From positions 1-21,995 of the IMG/VR virus record IMGVR_UViG_3300009537_000201: a stretch of 21,995 nt of DNA. One strand, 5' to 3'. Source of the DNA: a virus. A model generated the notes under the pieces. It was not told the origin of the DNA. It searched no databases and saw only the letters and a list, made by a program, of their open reading frames with translations. Of this stretch, positions 15,003-21,995 are shown one piece after another. The position numbers and the translations under genes were made by a program. The number at the start of each line of letters is the position of its first letter. Positions within the stretch are counted from its first letter, which is position 1.

Positions 15003-15686
15003 GTGTCCACTTTCCTCGAACTTTGCAAGGACGTTCGCCGCGAAGCGGGGATTTCCGGTACTGGCCCGTCCGCCGTGACGGGTCAGACCGGGGAAATGGC
15101 CCGCGTGGTCGAGTGGGTAAACGCCGCGTGGGTGTCCATCCAGAACTCGCAACGCTATTGGCGCTGGATGCGCTCTACCGCATCGGCCACGACAACCACG
15201 GGTGACAATTCGTACACCTATTCCGATTTTTCCATCACTTCCTTCGGTTTCTTCCATCCGCAGACATTCTCCATCTATACCACTTCCGTCGGGCAAGGCG
15301 ACGAGTCCATTCTTTCGTACATGCCGTGGGACTTGTGGTATCAGACCTACAACTTCGGCGGCGGCGCTTCCATCCAGAACCGCCCCGCGCACGTTTCGAT
15401 TGATCCCTCCAACAACGTCAGGCTTGGGCCGAAGCCGGATTCCACCGGCTATACGATCCGGTGCGAATACCAGAAGGCGGCGACGGAAATGTCTGCTGAT
15501 GCGGACGAACCGGAAATGCCTGCACGGTTTCATTCCGCGATTGTCTGGTGGGCGCTCAGGCATTACGCCCTGTACCAGTCCGCGCCTGAAGTCTTGGAAA
15601 GGGCGGGGCGCGAACTGAGGACTGTCATGGCCGCGCTCAAGGCCGACCAGTTGCCGGATATTTATTTCGCGGGTCCGCTGGCGTGA
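15003..15686 (+). CDS. Head-tail adaptor protein (SU10-adaptor-like)
   Basis: A 227-aa protein with a GTG start directly after the previous TAA. The N-terminus (STFLELCKDVRREAGISG, then GQTGEMARVVEWVNAAWVSI) is the helical pattern I recognise from phage adaptor proteins that bind below the portal. The middle is beta-rich and aromatic (YMPWDLWYQTYNFGGG, HVSIDPSNNVRLGPKPD). The C-terminus is helical (FHSAIVWWALRHYALYQSAP). Position between head genes and the nozzle candidate agrees. It overlaps the next gene by GTGA. The family match is from memory of the pattern. Confidence 0.75.
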   Translation: MSTFLELCKDVRREAGISGTGPSAVTGQTGEMARVVEWVNAAWVSIQNSQRYWRWMRSTASATTTTGDNSYTYSDFSITSFGFFHPQTFSIYTTSVGQGDESILSYMPWDLWYQTYNFGGGASIQNRPAHVSIDPSNNVRLGPKPDSTGYTIRCEYQKAATEMSADADEPEMPARFHSAIVWWALRHYALYQSAPEVLERAGRELRTVMAALKADQLPDIYFAGPLA

Positions 15687-17728
15687 GAGGGACGCAACTC
15701 CCGCAAACGCAGGTTATATTCATCCCGTTCCGGGGCGGGTTTGACGACGAGACGCCACCGCTTTCAATCCCGCATGGCGTCGTCAGGTCCGCGCAGAACT
15801 TTGAGAGCGACATCAACGGCGGGTATTCCACGATCACCGGGTACGAGCGGTTCGATGGCAGGACCGCGCCATCGGACGCGATCTATGCCGTCATTGACAT
15901 AACCCTCACCGGGGCCATCTCGGCGGGAGACACCATCACTGGGGTCAATTCCTCCGCGACCGCAGAAGTCGCGTCCAACAACACGACCAATCTGGTCATC
16001 ACGAAGATCGCAGGCACATTCGAGTCAGGCGAAGTCCTGAACGTCGGCGGCTCTCCACAGGCCACGACGACATCCGCCGCAACGGTGGATGGTGCCGCGA
16101 CGGCAGAGCTGCACGCAATCTATAAAAACCAGGCCGCCGACATATACCGTGATGATATTGCAGCCCCCACCGGATCGGGTTCGATCCTCGGGGGATTTTA
16201 TTTCGGTGGCACCTGTTATGTGTTCCGAAACAACGCGGGTGGCACCGCCGCCGATATGTGGAAGTCCACCACGTCAGGGTGGTCGCAGATCACGTTCTTC
16301 TACGAAGTGTCGTTCACCGCTGGCTCAGGGTCAGAGCCGGCGGAAGCCGCGACCATCACGCAGGGCGCTGTTTCTGCAACAGTCAAGCGCGTCGTACTTG
16401 AGTCCGGGTCATGGGCGGGCGGGACGGCGGCTGGGCGGTTCATCGTGGACACGCCATCTGGCGGGAGTTTCACGGCGGGGGCTTTCACGGCCGGGGTCAC
16501 GGCCACATGCTCCGGGGCCGAATCCGCCATAACGCTTTTACCGGGTGGCAGCTTCAAGGCCGTCCAGTACAACTTCGGCGGCGGGGCTAGTACGAACCGC
16601 ATCTACGGATGCGACGGCGTGAACCGTGGCTTCGAGTTCGACGGCACCGTATTCGTCCCGATCACTACCGGCATGACGGACGACACGCCTGATTATGTGA
16701 TGGGGCACAAGAACCATTTGTTCTTCTCGTTCGGGTCAAGCGTCCAGCACTCATCCGCGGGATACCCGTACCAGTGGACCCCCGTGACGGGGGCGGCTGA
16801 ACTTGGCGTAGGGGAAGATGTAACCGGGTTCATGCCGGCACACGGTTCTGAACTCGGTGGCGCGATGATCATCACGACGCGCAACAGGACATACGTTTTG
16901 TACGGGTCAAGTTCGTCTGACTGGAACCTCGTCACGTTTTCTGCCACGACCGGGTGCATCGGAAAGACAATGCAGGACATGGGGCCGGTGATTATGTTCG
17001 ACGACCGTGGGCTTACCAGCCTTTCAGCCGCGCAGTCCTACGGCAACTTCGCATCGAAAACGCTGTCTCGCAACATCCAGCAATGGTTGAGCGACAAGAG
17101 GACATTGACGACCTGCTCAAGCGTCAACCGGGACAAGACGCAGTACCGCCTGTTCTTCTCGGACGGGAGCGGCGTCTACGTTACATTCGACGGGAACAAG
17201 GTTGTCGGCATCATGCCGGTGGCGTTTTCCGATCAGGTGACGTGTTCGTGGGAAGGCGAAACTTCAACCGGCGCATTCGTGTCGTTCTTCGGTTCCACGG
17301 ACGGGAAGGTTTACCAGTTCGACCGGGGCACGTCGCTGGACGGGGACTCAATCGAGACGTATCTGTACGTTGCGTTTGATTTCGTCAATTCCCCCCGCGT
17401 CAACAAGCGATACCGCAAGGCCGTGTTCGAGGTCCAGGGTGACGGATACGCCGAGTTCGTGTTCTCGTATGAACTTGGATACAACAGTTCTGAAATATCC
17501 CAACCCGGCAGCACGACATACGAAACGAACTTTTCGTCCGTGCGATGGGACTCCTTTACATGGGACGCCTTTGTATGGGACGGGGCAACGCTTTCCCCGA
17601 CTGAGGCGGACATGACCGGGACTGCGGAGAACGTTTCGATCCGCGTTTCCAGCAACACGGACTATTTCTTCCCGATCACATTATCCGGCGTGCTGCTCCA
17701 TTACACACCAAGGAGGCTGCTGCGATGA
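15683..17728 (+). CDS. Large tail nozzle / tail-tube-like structural protein (candidate)
   Basis: A 681-aa protein starting with GTG at 15683, which overlaps the adaptor stop by 4 bases. The N-terminus (FRGGFDDETPPLSIPHGVVR, then NFESDINGGYSTITGYERFD) is a pattern typical of long structural proteins encoded right after the adaptor in podovirus-like phages. The rest is beta-rich, with a Thr/Ala/Gly-rich insertion (about residues 70-150 and 200-270) and later segments consistent with a propeller-like body (ATGCIGKTMQDMGPVIMFDD, YRLFFSDGSGVYVTFDGNKV). By position it would form the tail nozzle that continues the DNA channel below the adaptor. There is no enzyme motif. The function is inferred mainly from context. 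Confidence 0.7.
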   Translation: MRGTQLPQTQVIFIPFRGGFDDETPPLSIPHGVVRSAQNFESDINGGYSTITGYERFDGRTAPSDAIYAVIDITLTGAISAGDTITGVNSSATAEVASNNTTNLVITKIAGTFESGEVLNVGGSPQATTTSAATVDGAATAELHAIYKNQAADIYRDDIAAPTGSGSILGGFYFGGTCYVFRNNAGGTAADMWKSTTSGWSQITFFYEVSFTAGSGSEPAEAATITQGAVSATVKRVVLESGSWAGGTAAGRFIVDTPSGGSFTAGAFTAGVTATCSGAESAITLLPGGSFKAVQYNFGGGASTNRIYGCDGVNRGFEFDGTVFVPITTGMTDDTPDYVMGHKNHLFFSFGSSVQHSSAGYPYQWTPVTGAAELGVGEDVTGFMPAHGSELGGAMIITTRNRTYVLYGSSSSDWNLVTFSATTGCIGKTMQDMGPVIMFDDRGLTSLSAAQSYGNFASKTLSRNIQQWLSDKRTLTTCSSVNRDKTQYRLFFSDGSGVYVTFDGNKVVGIMPVAFSDQVTCSWEGETSTGAFVSFFGSTDGKVYQFDRGTSLDGDSIETYLYVAFDFVNSPRVNKRYRKAVFEVQGDGYAEFVFSYELGYNSSEISQPGSTTYETNFSSVRWDSFTWDAFVWDGATLSPTEADMTGTAENVSIRVSSNTDYFFPITLSGVLLHYTPRRLLR

Positions 17729-17769
17729 ACAACGACCAAAGACAGGAGACAGTGGAACATGGCGGCTGA
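17725..17769 (+). CDS. Possible 14-codon leader peptide
   Basis: The ATG at 17725 overlaps the previous stop (ATGA), follows a strong AGGAGG (17711-17716) and opens a frame for MNNDQRQETVEHGG, ending at 17769, past the next gene's ATG at 17759. Its translation would carry ribosomes across that start and might couple or tune it. It may equally be chance: the next gene has its own AGGAG at 17743-17747. Confidence 0.3.
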   Translation: MNNDQRQETVEHGG

Positions 17770-19588
17770 CATTTGGGGATACGACCCGAACGTGGGGTTT
17801 AACTGGGGCAGTACGGATTCCAGCGAATCCAACGCGCTGCAACAGCCGTTGGCTGAAAACCAGGTCGATCAAAGCACTTCCGGCCAGCCGCAGATGAATA
17901 CCACCGCGACCGGCCCGGACTGGAACGATCCGAACTGGTGGAACACGCAGGCGGCAAAGGACTGGATTTCCGGGCTTGACCCGTCGCAGTTGACATCGGA
18001 ACAGATCAACAATTTCTACAATCAACTTGGCGCGGCTGGAATCTCCGGCAATGCGGCGGCTGATTATCTCACGAATAATTTCTCGCCGGACCAGATCGAC
18101 TCCTTTCTGGGAAACCTCAATTATGACCAGACGGACCCCGGCTGGCAGGACATTCTTTACAAAACAGCGAAAAGCCTACAGTCGCCCTACGGCCCAAATT
18201 CCGTAAACGAGAACAACGACATTTGGGGCACGGCACAGTGGGCACCGGGCACGGAACCGGACCCGAATACGCCGTGGCACAATCCGGGGTGGTTCTGGGA
18301 ATACCCCAACGATGGTAGCGGCCCGATCTACGTCATGCGCTCAAACGCCTATGGCGGGGCATTGCCGGACGATCAAGTAATCTGGCGCGACTCAGCCGGG
18401 AAGTTGCACTATGGCGTCCCGCCGACAGGTTCATGGACGGATCAGAACAATCCGGTGAACTGGGGCGGGGCCGGTCAAGTCGGCGGTCAACCGTGGCCCG
18501 GAAGCGGTGGCGGAACACCGCCTCCCGGCGGAACTCCACCCCCAGGCGGAACTCCCCCTCCGGGCGGGACACCGCCACCTGGTGGAACGCCTCCTCCGGG
18601 TGGAACCCCTCCCCCCGGCGGAACCGGACAGGATCAGTGGGACAGTCTCCTTGGCCTGCTCACGAAATGGACGCAGAACTATCAAGGCTCAAGTCCGCCG
18701 CTGCCGGAGATGCCAGCCAACCCGCAGACCCAACAGGCGCAGGCTCAGGGGTACAACGTCGATACGGTCGAGGATCGCGTCAACCGGCTCATGCAGGGCG
18801 ACTCGCTTCTCATGCAGCAAGCCAAGACGCAGGCCATGCAGGCGGCTAATTCAAGAGGGCTCCAGAATTCCTCGATGGCCGCAGGAGCAGGCGTGGATGC
18901 CGCGCTTCGTTCCGTTCTCCCGATTGCGGGGGCCGATGCTTCTGCGACCAATGCCGCCCGCCAGTTCGAGGCGAATTCAAAGAACGCGATGGAGCAGTTC
19001 AACGCCTCCGAGTACAACAAGATTCAGCAACTCGGGTTTCAGGGCGCGGTCGATGCGACGTTACAGAAACTCCGTGGCGATCAGGCCCAAAGCGTTGCCG
19101 AACTCCAGTCGTGGACTCAACGCGGTGTTGCCGCGCTTCAGGCGAAGGTTCAGTACGACCTCACGCAGCAAGAACTGGATGTCAAGACCAGATCGCAACT
19201 CATGGATTCCGCCGGCCGGATGTTCCAGCAGGGGCAGCTTGAGATTTCCAAGATTCTGCAAAGCCCCGATCTGGACGTTGCGGCCAAGCAGGACGCCGTG
19301 GACAAGCAGGTCACATTGATGAAGGTCGGACTGGCCGGACTTGCAAGGCTCGGTGGAATATCGACCGGCGAACTCCTGAACTTCTTCAACGAAGTGGCGA
19401 GCGGCATCTACACTGGCGGGCCGGGGTTGGGGTCGGTACCCGAAAACCAGACCGGGGGCGTAACCGACATGACCCAAAACCAGAAAGACTACCTCGACAG
19501 CCTTGGGGTTGACTGGCGGAACATGACGTATGCTGAAATTGAGCAATATCTTAGCAACTACACCACAGACTGGAATCAGGGTAACTAA
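17759..19588 (+). CDS. Internal virion / ejection protein candidate with GTPPPG repeats
   Basis: A 609-aa protein with AGGAG at 17743-17747. The N-terminal 245 residues are rich in Asn, Asp, Trp and Gly (PDWNDPNWWNTQAAKDWISG). Residues 252-287 are six perfect GTPPPG hexapeptides, a likely stiff linker. The C-terminal half is helical and Gln/Ala-rich. NSRGLQNSSMAAGAGVDAAL (364-383) is a motif I recognise from internal or ejection proteins of podovirus-like phages, and long helices follow (AVAELQ-type and KQDAVDKQVTLMKVGLAGLA). It has no signal peptide or catalytic motif. With the following genes it probably forms the protein set delivered into the host before DNA. Its last base is the first base of the next ATG (TAATG). 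Confidence 0.68.
   Translation: MAADIWGYDPNVGFNWGSTDSSESNALQQPLAENQVDQSTSGQPQMNTTATGPDWNDPNWWNTQAAKDWISGLDPSQLTSEQINNFYNQLGAAGISGNAAADYLTNNFSPDQIDSFLGNLNYDQTDPGWQDILYKTAKSLQSPYGPNSVNENNDIWGTAQWAPGTEPDPNTPWHNPGWFWEYPNDGSGPIYVMRSNAYGGALPDDQVIWRDSAGKLHYGVPPTGSWTDQNNPVNWGGAGQVGGQPWPGSGGGTPPPGGTPPPGGTPPPGGTPPPGGTPPPGGTPPPGGTGQDQWDSLLGLLTKWTQNYQGSSPPLPEMPANPQTQQAQAQGYNVDTVEDRVNRLMQGDSLLMQQAKTQAMQAANSRGLQNSSMAAGAGVDAALRSVLPIAGADASATNAARQFEANSKNAMEQFNASEYNKIQQLGFQGAVDATLQKLRGDQAQSVAELQSWTQRGVAALQAKVQYDLTQQELDVKTRSQLMDSAGRMFQQGQLEISKILQSPDLDVAAKQDAVDKQVTLMKVGLAGLARLGGISTGELLNFFNEVASGIYTGGPGLGSVPENQTGGVTDMTQNQKDYLDSLGVDWRNMTYAEIEQYLSNYTTDWNQGN
18512..18619 (+). repeat. Six tandem 18-base repeats encoding GTPPPG
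   Basis: The copies start at 18512, 18530, 18548, 18566, 18584 and 18602. All six encode exactly GTPPPG, but they use different synonymous codons for Thr, Pro and Gly, so the nucleotide copies have diverged while the peptide is fixed. This is a coding repeat, not a CRISPR array. Confidence 0.92.
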
Positions 19589-20025
19589 TGATTATCCGCC
19601 CTTCCGTCTATGAGGACATCAAGCGCGAGGATTTCAGGGAATTGGTCATCCGTGGGCTCAAGCCGGAAGAAATTGGCATGATCCCGTGCTGGGAGAAATT
19701 GGAAAACATGGCTGAGACAGCCATTCGATTTGGGTTTTGGGAGTGTGCCGAACACGACGGGAAGATCGTGGGGCACATTCTCGCCTTTGTTGGCGACAAC
19801 CCGATGTTCTATGGGCGCATGGCGTCTGTGCTTGCGTGGTACTCGGAATATCCGGGGGCCGGGATGGCTCTGTTTCGCCGCTTCTCGGAATGGGCCGCGG
19901 CACAGCACGTCGCGTCTGTTTCCATTCACACCAACCCTGATTCAAGACTTGACGAGTTCCTGACCGGCAATGGCTGGATCATGTGCCCGAATTATCTGAA
20001 AGTCGTCAGCAGTATGGACAGCTAG
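19588..20025 (+). CDS. GNAT-type N-acetyltransferase-like protein
   Basis: A 145-aa protein whose ATG shares one base with the upstream TAA. The layout fits a small GNAT domain: an N-terminal beta strand (MIIRPSVYEDI), a central strand pair (FGFWECAEHDGKIVGHILAF), a helix after the acetyl-CoA loop (YPGAGMALFRRFSEWAAAQH, about residues 88-107) and a C-terminal strand-helix-strand (SVSIHTNPDSRLDEFLTGNG, then YLKVVSSM). The loop PGAGMA resembles the pyrophosphate-binding Q/RxxGxG/A motif without its usual first residue, so activity is not certain. Small GNAT-like genes occur among structural genes of podovirus-like phages. Its substrate, host or virion, is unknown. Confidence 0.6.
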   Translation: MIIRPSVYEDIKREDFRELVIRGLKPEEIGMIPCWEKLENMAETAIRFGFWECAEHDGKIVGHILAFVGDNPMFYGRMASVLAWYSEYPGAGMALFRRFSEWAAAQHVASVSIHTNPDSRLDEFLTGNGWIMCPNYLKVVSSMDS

Positions 20026-20038
20026 GAGAACAATAACA

Positions 20039-20827
20039 ATGCCATTTCTTATTCCACTGATCCCGGTACTGACCGGCTCTATTACAGGATTAGCGGCAGG
20101 GTTGGCGGTCGGCTCCGCAATGGTCGGCGGACTCGGCTACCTCGCCAAAGACTCGGACTTTATGAAAATAGGCGGACTGCTCGGGATCGCCTCGCTCGCC
20201 ACTGGGATTGCGGGGGCAGGTGAAGTCGCCGCAGCCGACGCATCGGCGTCAACAGACTTCGGCGTGGACCCCGGCTATGAAATAGACGCATCCAGCACCG
20301 ACTTCGGCGTGGACCCCGGCACAGAGGTTGACGCGCAGGGGATCGTTCAGACAGGGGAAGGTGTCGACACTTCTACCGGGGTGCCGGAGCAGATCATCGA
20401 GGAAGGGAGCGCGGATTTCGGCGTTGACCCAGGATACCCGATGGATTCTTCCAGTGCGGAATTTGGCGTGCCCGATGAAATGAAAACCGGTATCACGGAT
20501 TCCGGCGTCGAGTATGACGAAAACGGCAATGCAATGGTCAAAAACCAGCAGGCCGACATAACCGACCCGGAAGGAAGGCTGAAAGGGGCGATGGAGAATG
20601 CCGCGCCCCAACAAGACAAGGCGCAGGGACTTCTTGATGACCTGCTTGGCAAACTCTCCACCAATAAGCAGAACCAGGCCGAACTGTTGCGCCTCGGTGG
20701 TGGAGTTCTCAAGGGACTCGCACCAGACCCGCGAGAGGATTATTTCAAGTTTCTCAAAATGAAGTGGCTCCGTGAACAACAGAACATGAACAACATTCCG
20801 CAGATCAAGTTGAGGATGAACGCATGA
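20039..20827 (+). CDS. Membrane-active internal virion protein candidate with FGVDPG repeats
   Basis: A 262-aa protein with AGGAG at 20024-20028. The N-terminus holds two hydrophobic, Gly/Ala-rich segments (about residues 3-35 and 43-60: LIPVLTGSITGLAAGLAVGS, MKIGGLLGIASLATGIAGAG), likely to insert into a membrane. The middle is acidic and carries DFGVDPG at residues 73, 88 and 126, plus a degenerate EFGVPD copy at 141. The C-terminus is helical and basic (REDYFKFLKMKWLREQQNMN). A hydrophobic N-terminus and placement among likely ejection genes suggest a protein that enters the host membrane during DNA delivery. A holin is less likely because of the long soluble part. It overlaps the next gene by ATGA. 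Confidence 0.6.
   Translation: MPFLIPLIPVLTGSITGLAAGLAVGSAMVGGLGYLAKDSDFMKIGGLLGIASLATGIAGAGEVAAADASASTDFGVDPGYEIDASSTDFGVDPGTEVDAQGIVQTGEGVDTSTGVPEQIIEEGSADFGVDPGYPMDSSSAEFGVPDEMKTGITDSGVEYDENGNAMVKNQQADITDPEGRLKGAMENAAPQQDKAQGLLDDLLGKLSTNKQNQAELLRLGGGVLKGLAPDPREDYFKFLKMKWLREQQNMNNIPQIKLRMNA
20255..20434 (+). repeat. Dispersed FGVDPG coding repeats
   Basis: A 21-base sequence is identical at 20255-20275 and 20300-20320, 45 bases apart, and appears with synonymous changes at 20414-20434. All three encode DFGVDPG, and a fourth degenerate peptide copy (EFGVPD) starts at 20459. The exact pair suggests recent internal duplication of a 15-residue unit. Confidence 0.8.
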
Positions 20828-21321
20828 AGGGGCTGATGCAGAAGGCCGCGCCTCCGAAATATCTTTCGGGCGCTGAAAAGTACCTACCGCCGGAAATGCA
20901 GGGCGCTTTCGAGAAAGCCGTGCTGGCCGGACAGAAGTTCATGTATTCCGAACCGATGGCCGACATGATTAACCAGATGCTGTCCGGCGAAGGGCAGGTC
21001 GAGAAGAAGGTGGCCGAGGGCGTTGTCGGGCTCATGGGCGTCATCATGTCGAGGTCGAAGCCGCAGATGCCGCCGCAAATCATCATCCCGGTGGCGGTCG
21101 AACTTCTCTACGAAGGACTTGACATGCTGACTGAGGCGGGGCGGATGGAGGAACTTTCGCCCGAGCAGATGCGTCTTGCGGTTCAGGCCACCGTTGCGCT
21201 CATGGCGACCAAACTCGGGGCCAAGCCGGATCAGGTGCGCTCGCTTCTCATGGGGCAAGTCAACCAACAGCCTGAACCCGGAATGATGGGGCGGATGCAG
21301 CAGAGCGGAGGTATGCAATGA
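20824..21321 (+). CDS. Met/Gln-rich helical protein, internal virion candidate
   Basis: A 165-aa protein coupled by ATGA to the gene before. It is helical, with SGAEKYLPPEMQGAFEKAVL (about residues 15-34), a hydrophobic stretch (KVAEGVVGLMGVIMS) and ELSPEQMRLAVQATVALMAT. The tail is Gly/Met/Gln-rich (EPGMMGRMQQSGGMQ). Met is unusually frequent. I recognise the style from small genes beside ejection proteins in podovirus-like clusters, but no named family. It probably belongs to the internal core or assists its assembly. It overlaps the next gene by ATGA. Confidence 0.55.
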   Translation: MKGLMQKAAPPKYLSGAEKYLPPEMQGAFEKAVLAGQKFMYSEPMADMINQMLSGEGQVEKKVAEGVVGLMGVIMSRSKPQMPPQIIIPVAVELLYEGLDMLTEAGRMEELSPEQMRLAVQATVALMATKLGAKPDQVRSLLMGQVNQQPEPGMMGRMQQSGGMQ

Positions 21322-21995
21322 GCGGACTCCTTCGCAGGATGGCGGCTGGTTTTGGCGAGGCCGCAGAGGACATCGGGAAGCAGAGGTCCGCCAGTATTGC
21401 CGCGCAAGAACTTGAGATGATGCATAGCGAAAACGACCAGAAGAAGCTGGATCAAATCGAGCGCCTTCGCCACGGCAACAAGATGGATGAATTGCAGTTC
21501 AGCGCCAAAGAGTCCGCTAAAGACCGGGAGGCGCAACGCGAACTAAAGAAATTTGAAATATCATCGCGTCAGGGGTCAACAATCACTGGAGACGACGGCT
21601 CGGTCTACAACCTCAAGGGCGGGAAGGCCGTCCCTGTTGAGATTGAAGGCGGCGGCAATCTCTACTCCAACGACAAGCACGCAGAAATCACCAAAGAACG
21701 TGACAGGCTTGTGGCCGCAAGGGAAAATATAAAGCTAGAGTACATGAAGGACTCTACGAATAAAGATTTCGCCAATGCGGCCACATCTGAGATTGACAAG
21801 ATTGACAAACAAATTAAGGACATTGATTCCAAACTCAAAACCAGCAAGACCCTCGGGGGTAAATTCAAGAACGTGGAAAGCGGCGGTTCGTCTGGTCTGC
21901 TCGGCAAGATAACAGATCAGGGCGCTCCTGATGATGTTGCCCCCGCAGCAGATTCAAAGAGTCCAGATGCGTCATCCCCTCCTGCGTCCGCGCTC
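21318..21995 (+). CDS. Coiled-coil internal virion protein candidate, 3' truncated by window end
   Basis: The frame opens at the ATG at 21318 (overlapping the previous TGA) and is still open at the last base, giving at least 226 residues. It begins MSGLLRRMAAGFGEAAEDIG and continues with a highly charged helical region (EMMHSENDQKKLDQIERLRH, ESAKDREAQRELKKFEISSR). A short beta or turn segment follows (TITGDDGSVYNLKGGKAVPV), then a second coiled coil (EITKERDRLVAARENIKLEY, SEIDKIDKQIKDIDSKLKTS), and a Pro/Ser/Asp-rich linker at the edge. Position suggests the first part of a large internal or ejection protein, perhaps with an enzyme domain beyond the window; this cannot be seen here. Confidence 0.6.
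   Translation, partial: MSGLLRRMAAGFGEAAEDIGKQRSASIAAQELEMMHSENDQKKLDQIERLRHGNKMDELQFSAKESAKDREAQRELKKFEISSRQGSTITGDDGSVYNLKGGKAVPVEIEGGGNLYSNDKHAEITKERDRLVAARENIKLEYMKDSTNKDFANAATSEIDKIDKQIKDIDSKLKTSKTLGGKFKNVESGGSSGLLGKITDQGAPDDVAPAADSKSPDASSPPASAL

Noticed and set aside
18512-18619. CRISPR-like or satellite array
   Set aside because: The repeats have no spacers, are in frame and vary only at synonymous positions, so they are protein repeats.

Overview
The window is a contiguous stretch of a tailed double-stranded DNA phage (or prophage) genome of about 60% GC. It covers packaging, fibre, head, connector and internal-virion genes, all on the + strand. The phage class is supported by a terminase large-subunit C-terminus with an RNase H-like nuclease, a portal of about 744 aa, a major capsid protein that reads as the N4-gp56 family, a putative SU10-type head-tail adaptor and a long putative nozzle or tail-tube protein. 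No tape-measure, tail-sheath or major tail-tube gene of a long-tailed phage is visible, so a podovirus-like (short-tailed) particle is the best reading. The host cannot be named from this sequence. No integrase, repressor, lysis, replication or tRNA gene is present.

Layout. 1-873: 3' part of terL. 978-1559: beta-rich structural protein. 1596-6426: a fibre region made of two consecutive modules, each a long fibre protein with the same EYYDST-type N-terminus followed by a smaller beta-rich partner (1596-2837 + 2834-3634, then 3636-5699 + 5701-6426). The second fibre carries a collagen-like Gly-X-Thr stretch. 6426-7063: two small coupled genes. 7071-9305: portal. 9302-9589: small helical protein. 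9689-10630: acidic scaffold candidate. 10660-11700: major capsid protein. 11791-13174: two beta-rich proteins, probably head decoration or fibre. 13330-14525: a coupled methyltransferase and glycosyltransferase pair. 14544-15002: conserved-looking small phage protein. 15003-17728: adaptor and nozzle candidates. 17759-21995: internal or ejection protein candidates plus a GNAT-like acetyltransferase; the last gene runs off the window.

Expression. Most neighbouring genes overlap by 1-4 bases (ATGA, GTGA or TAATG junctions), so translation is probably coupled. The exceptions are around the capsid gene: GC-rich hairpins lie before the scaffold (9655-9673), after the capsid gene (11750-11775) and after the next gene (12288-12312), and the genes following gaps have strong Shine-Dalgarno sequences. 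This suggests graded expression of head proteins.

The most notable points are the duplicated fibre module placed between terL and portal, the lower GC of the small fibre partners, the modification enzymes inside a virion-assembly operon, and repeat-bearing internal-virion candidates. I found no clearly new defence or retroelement system.
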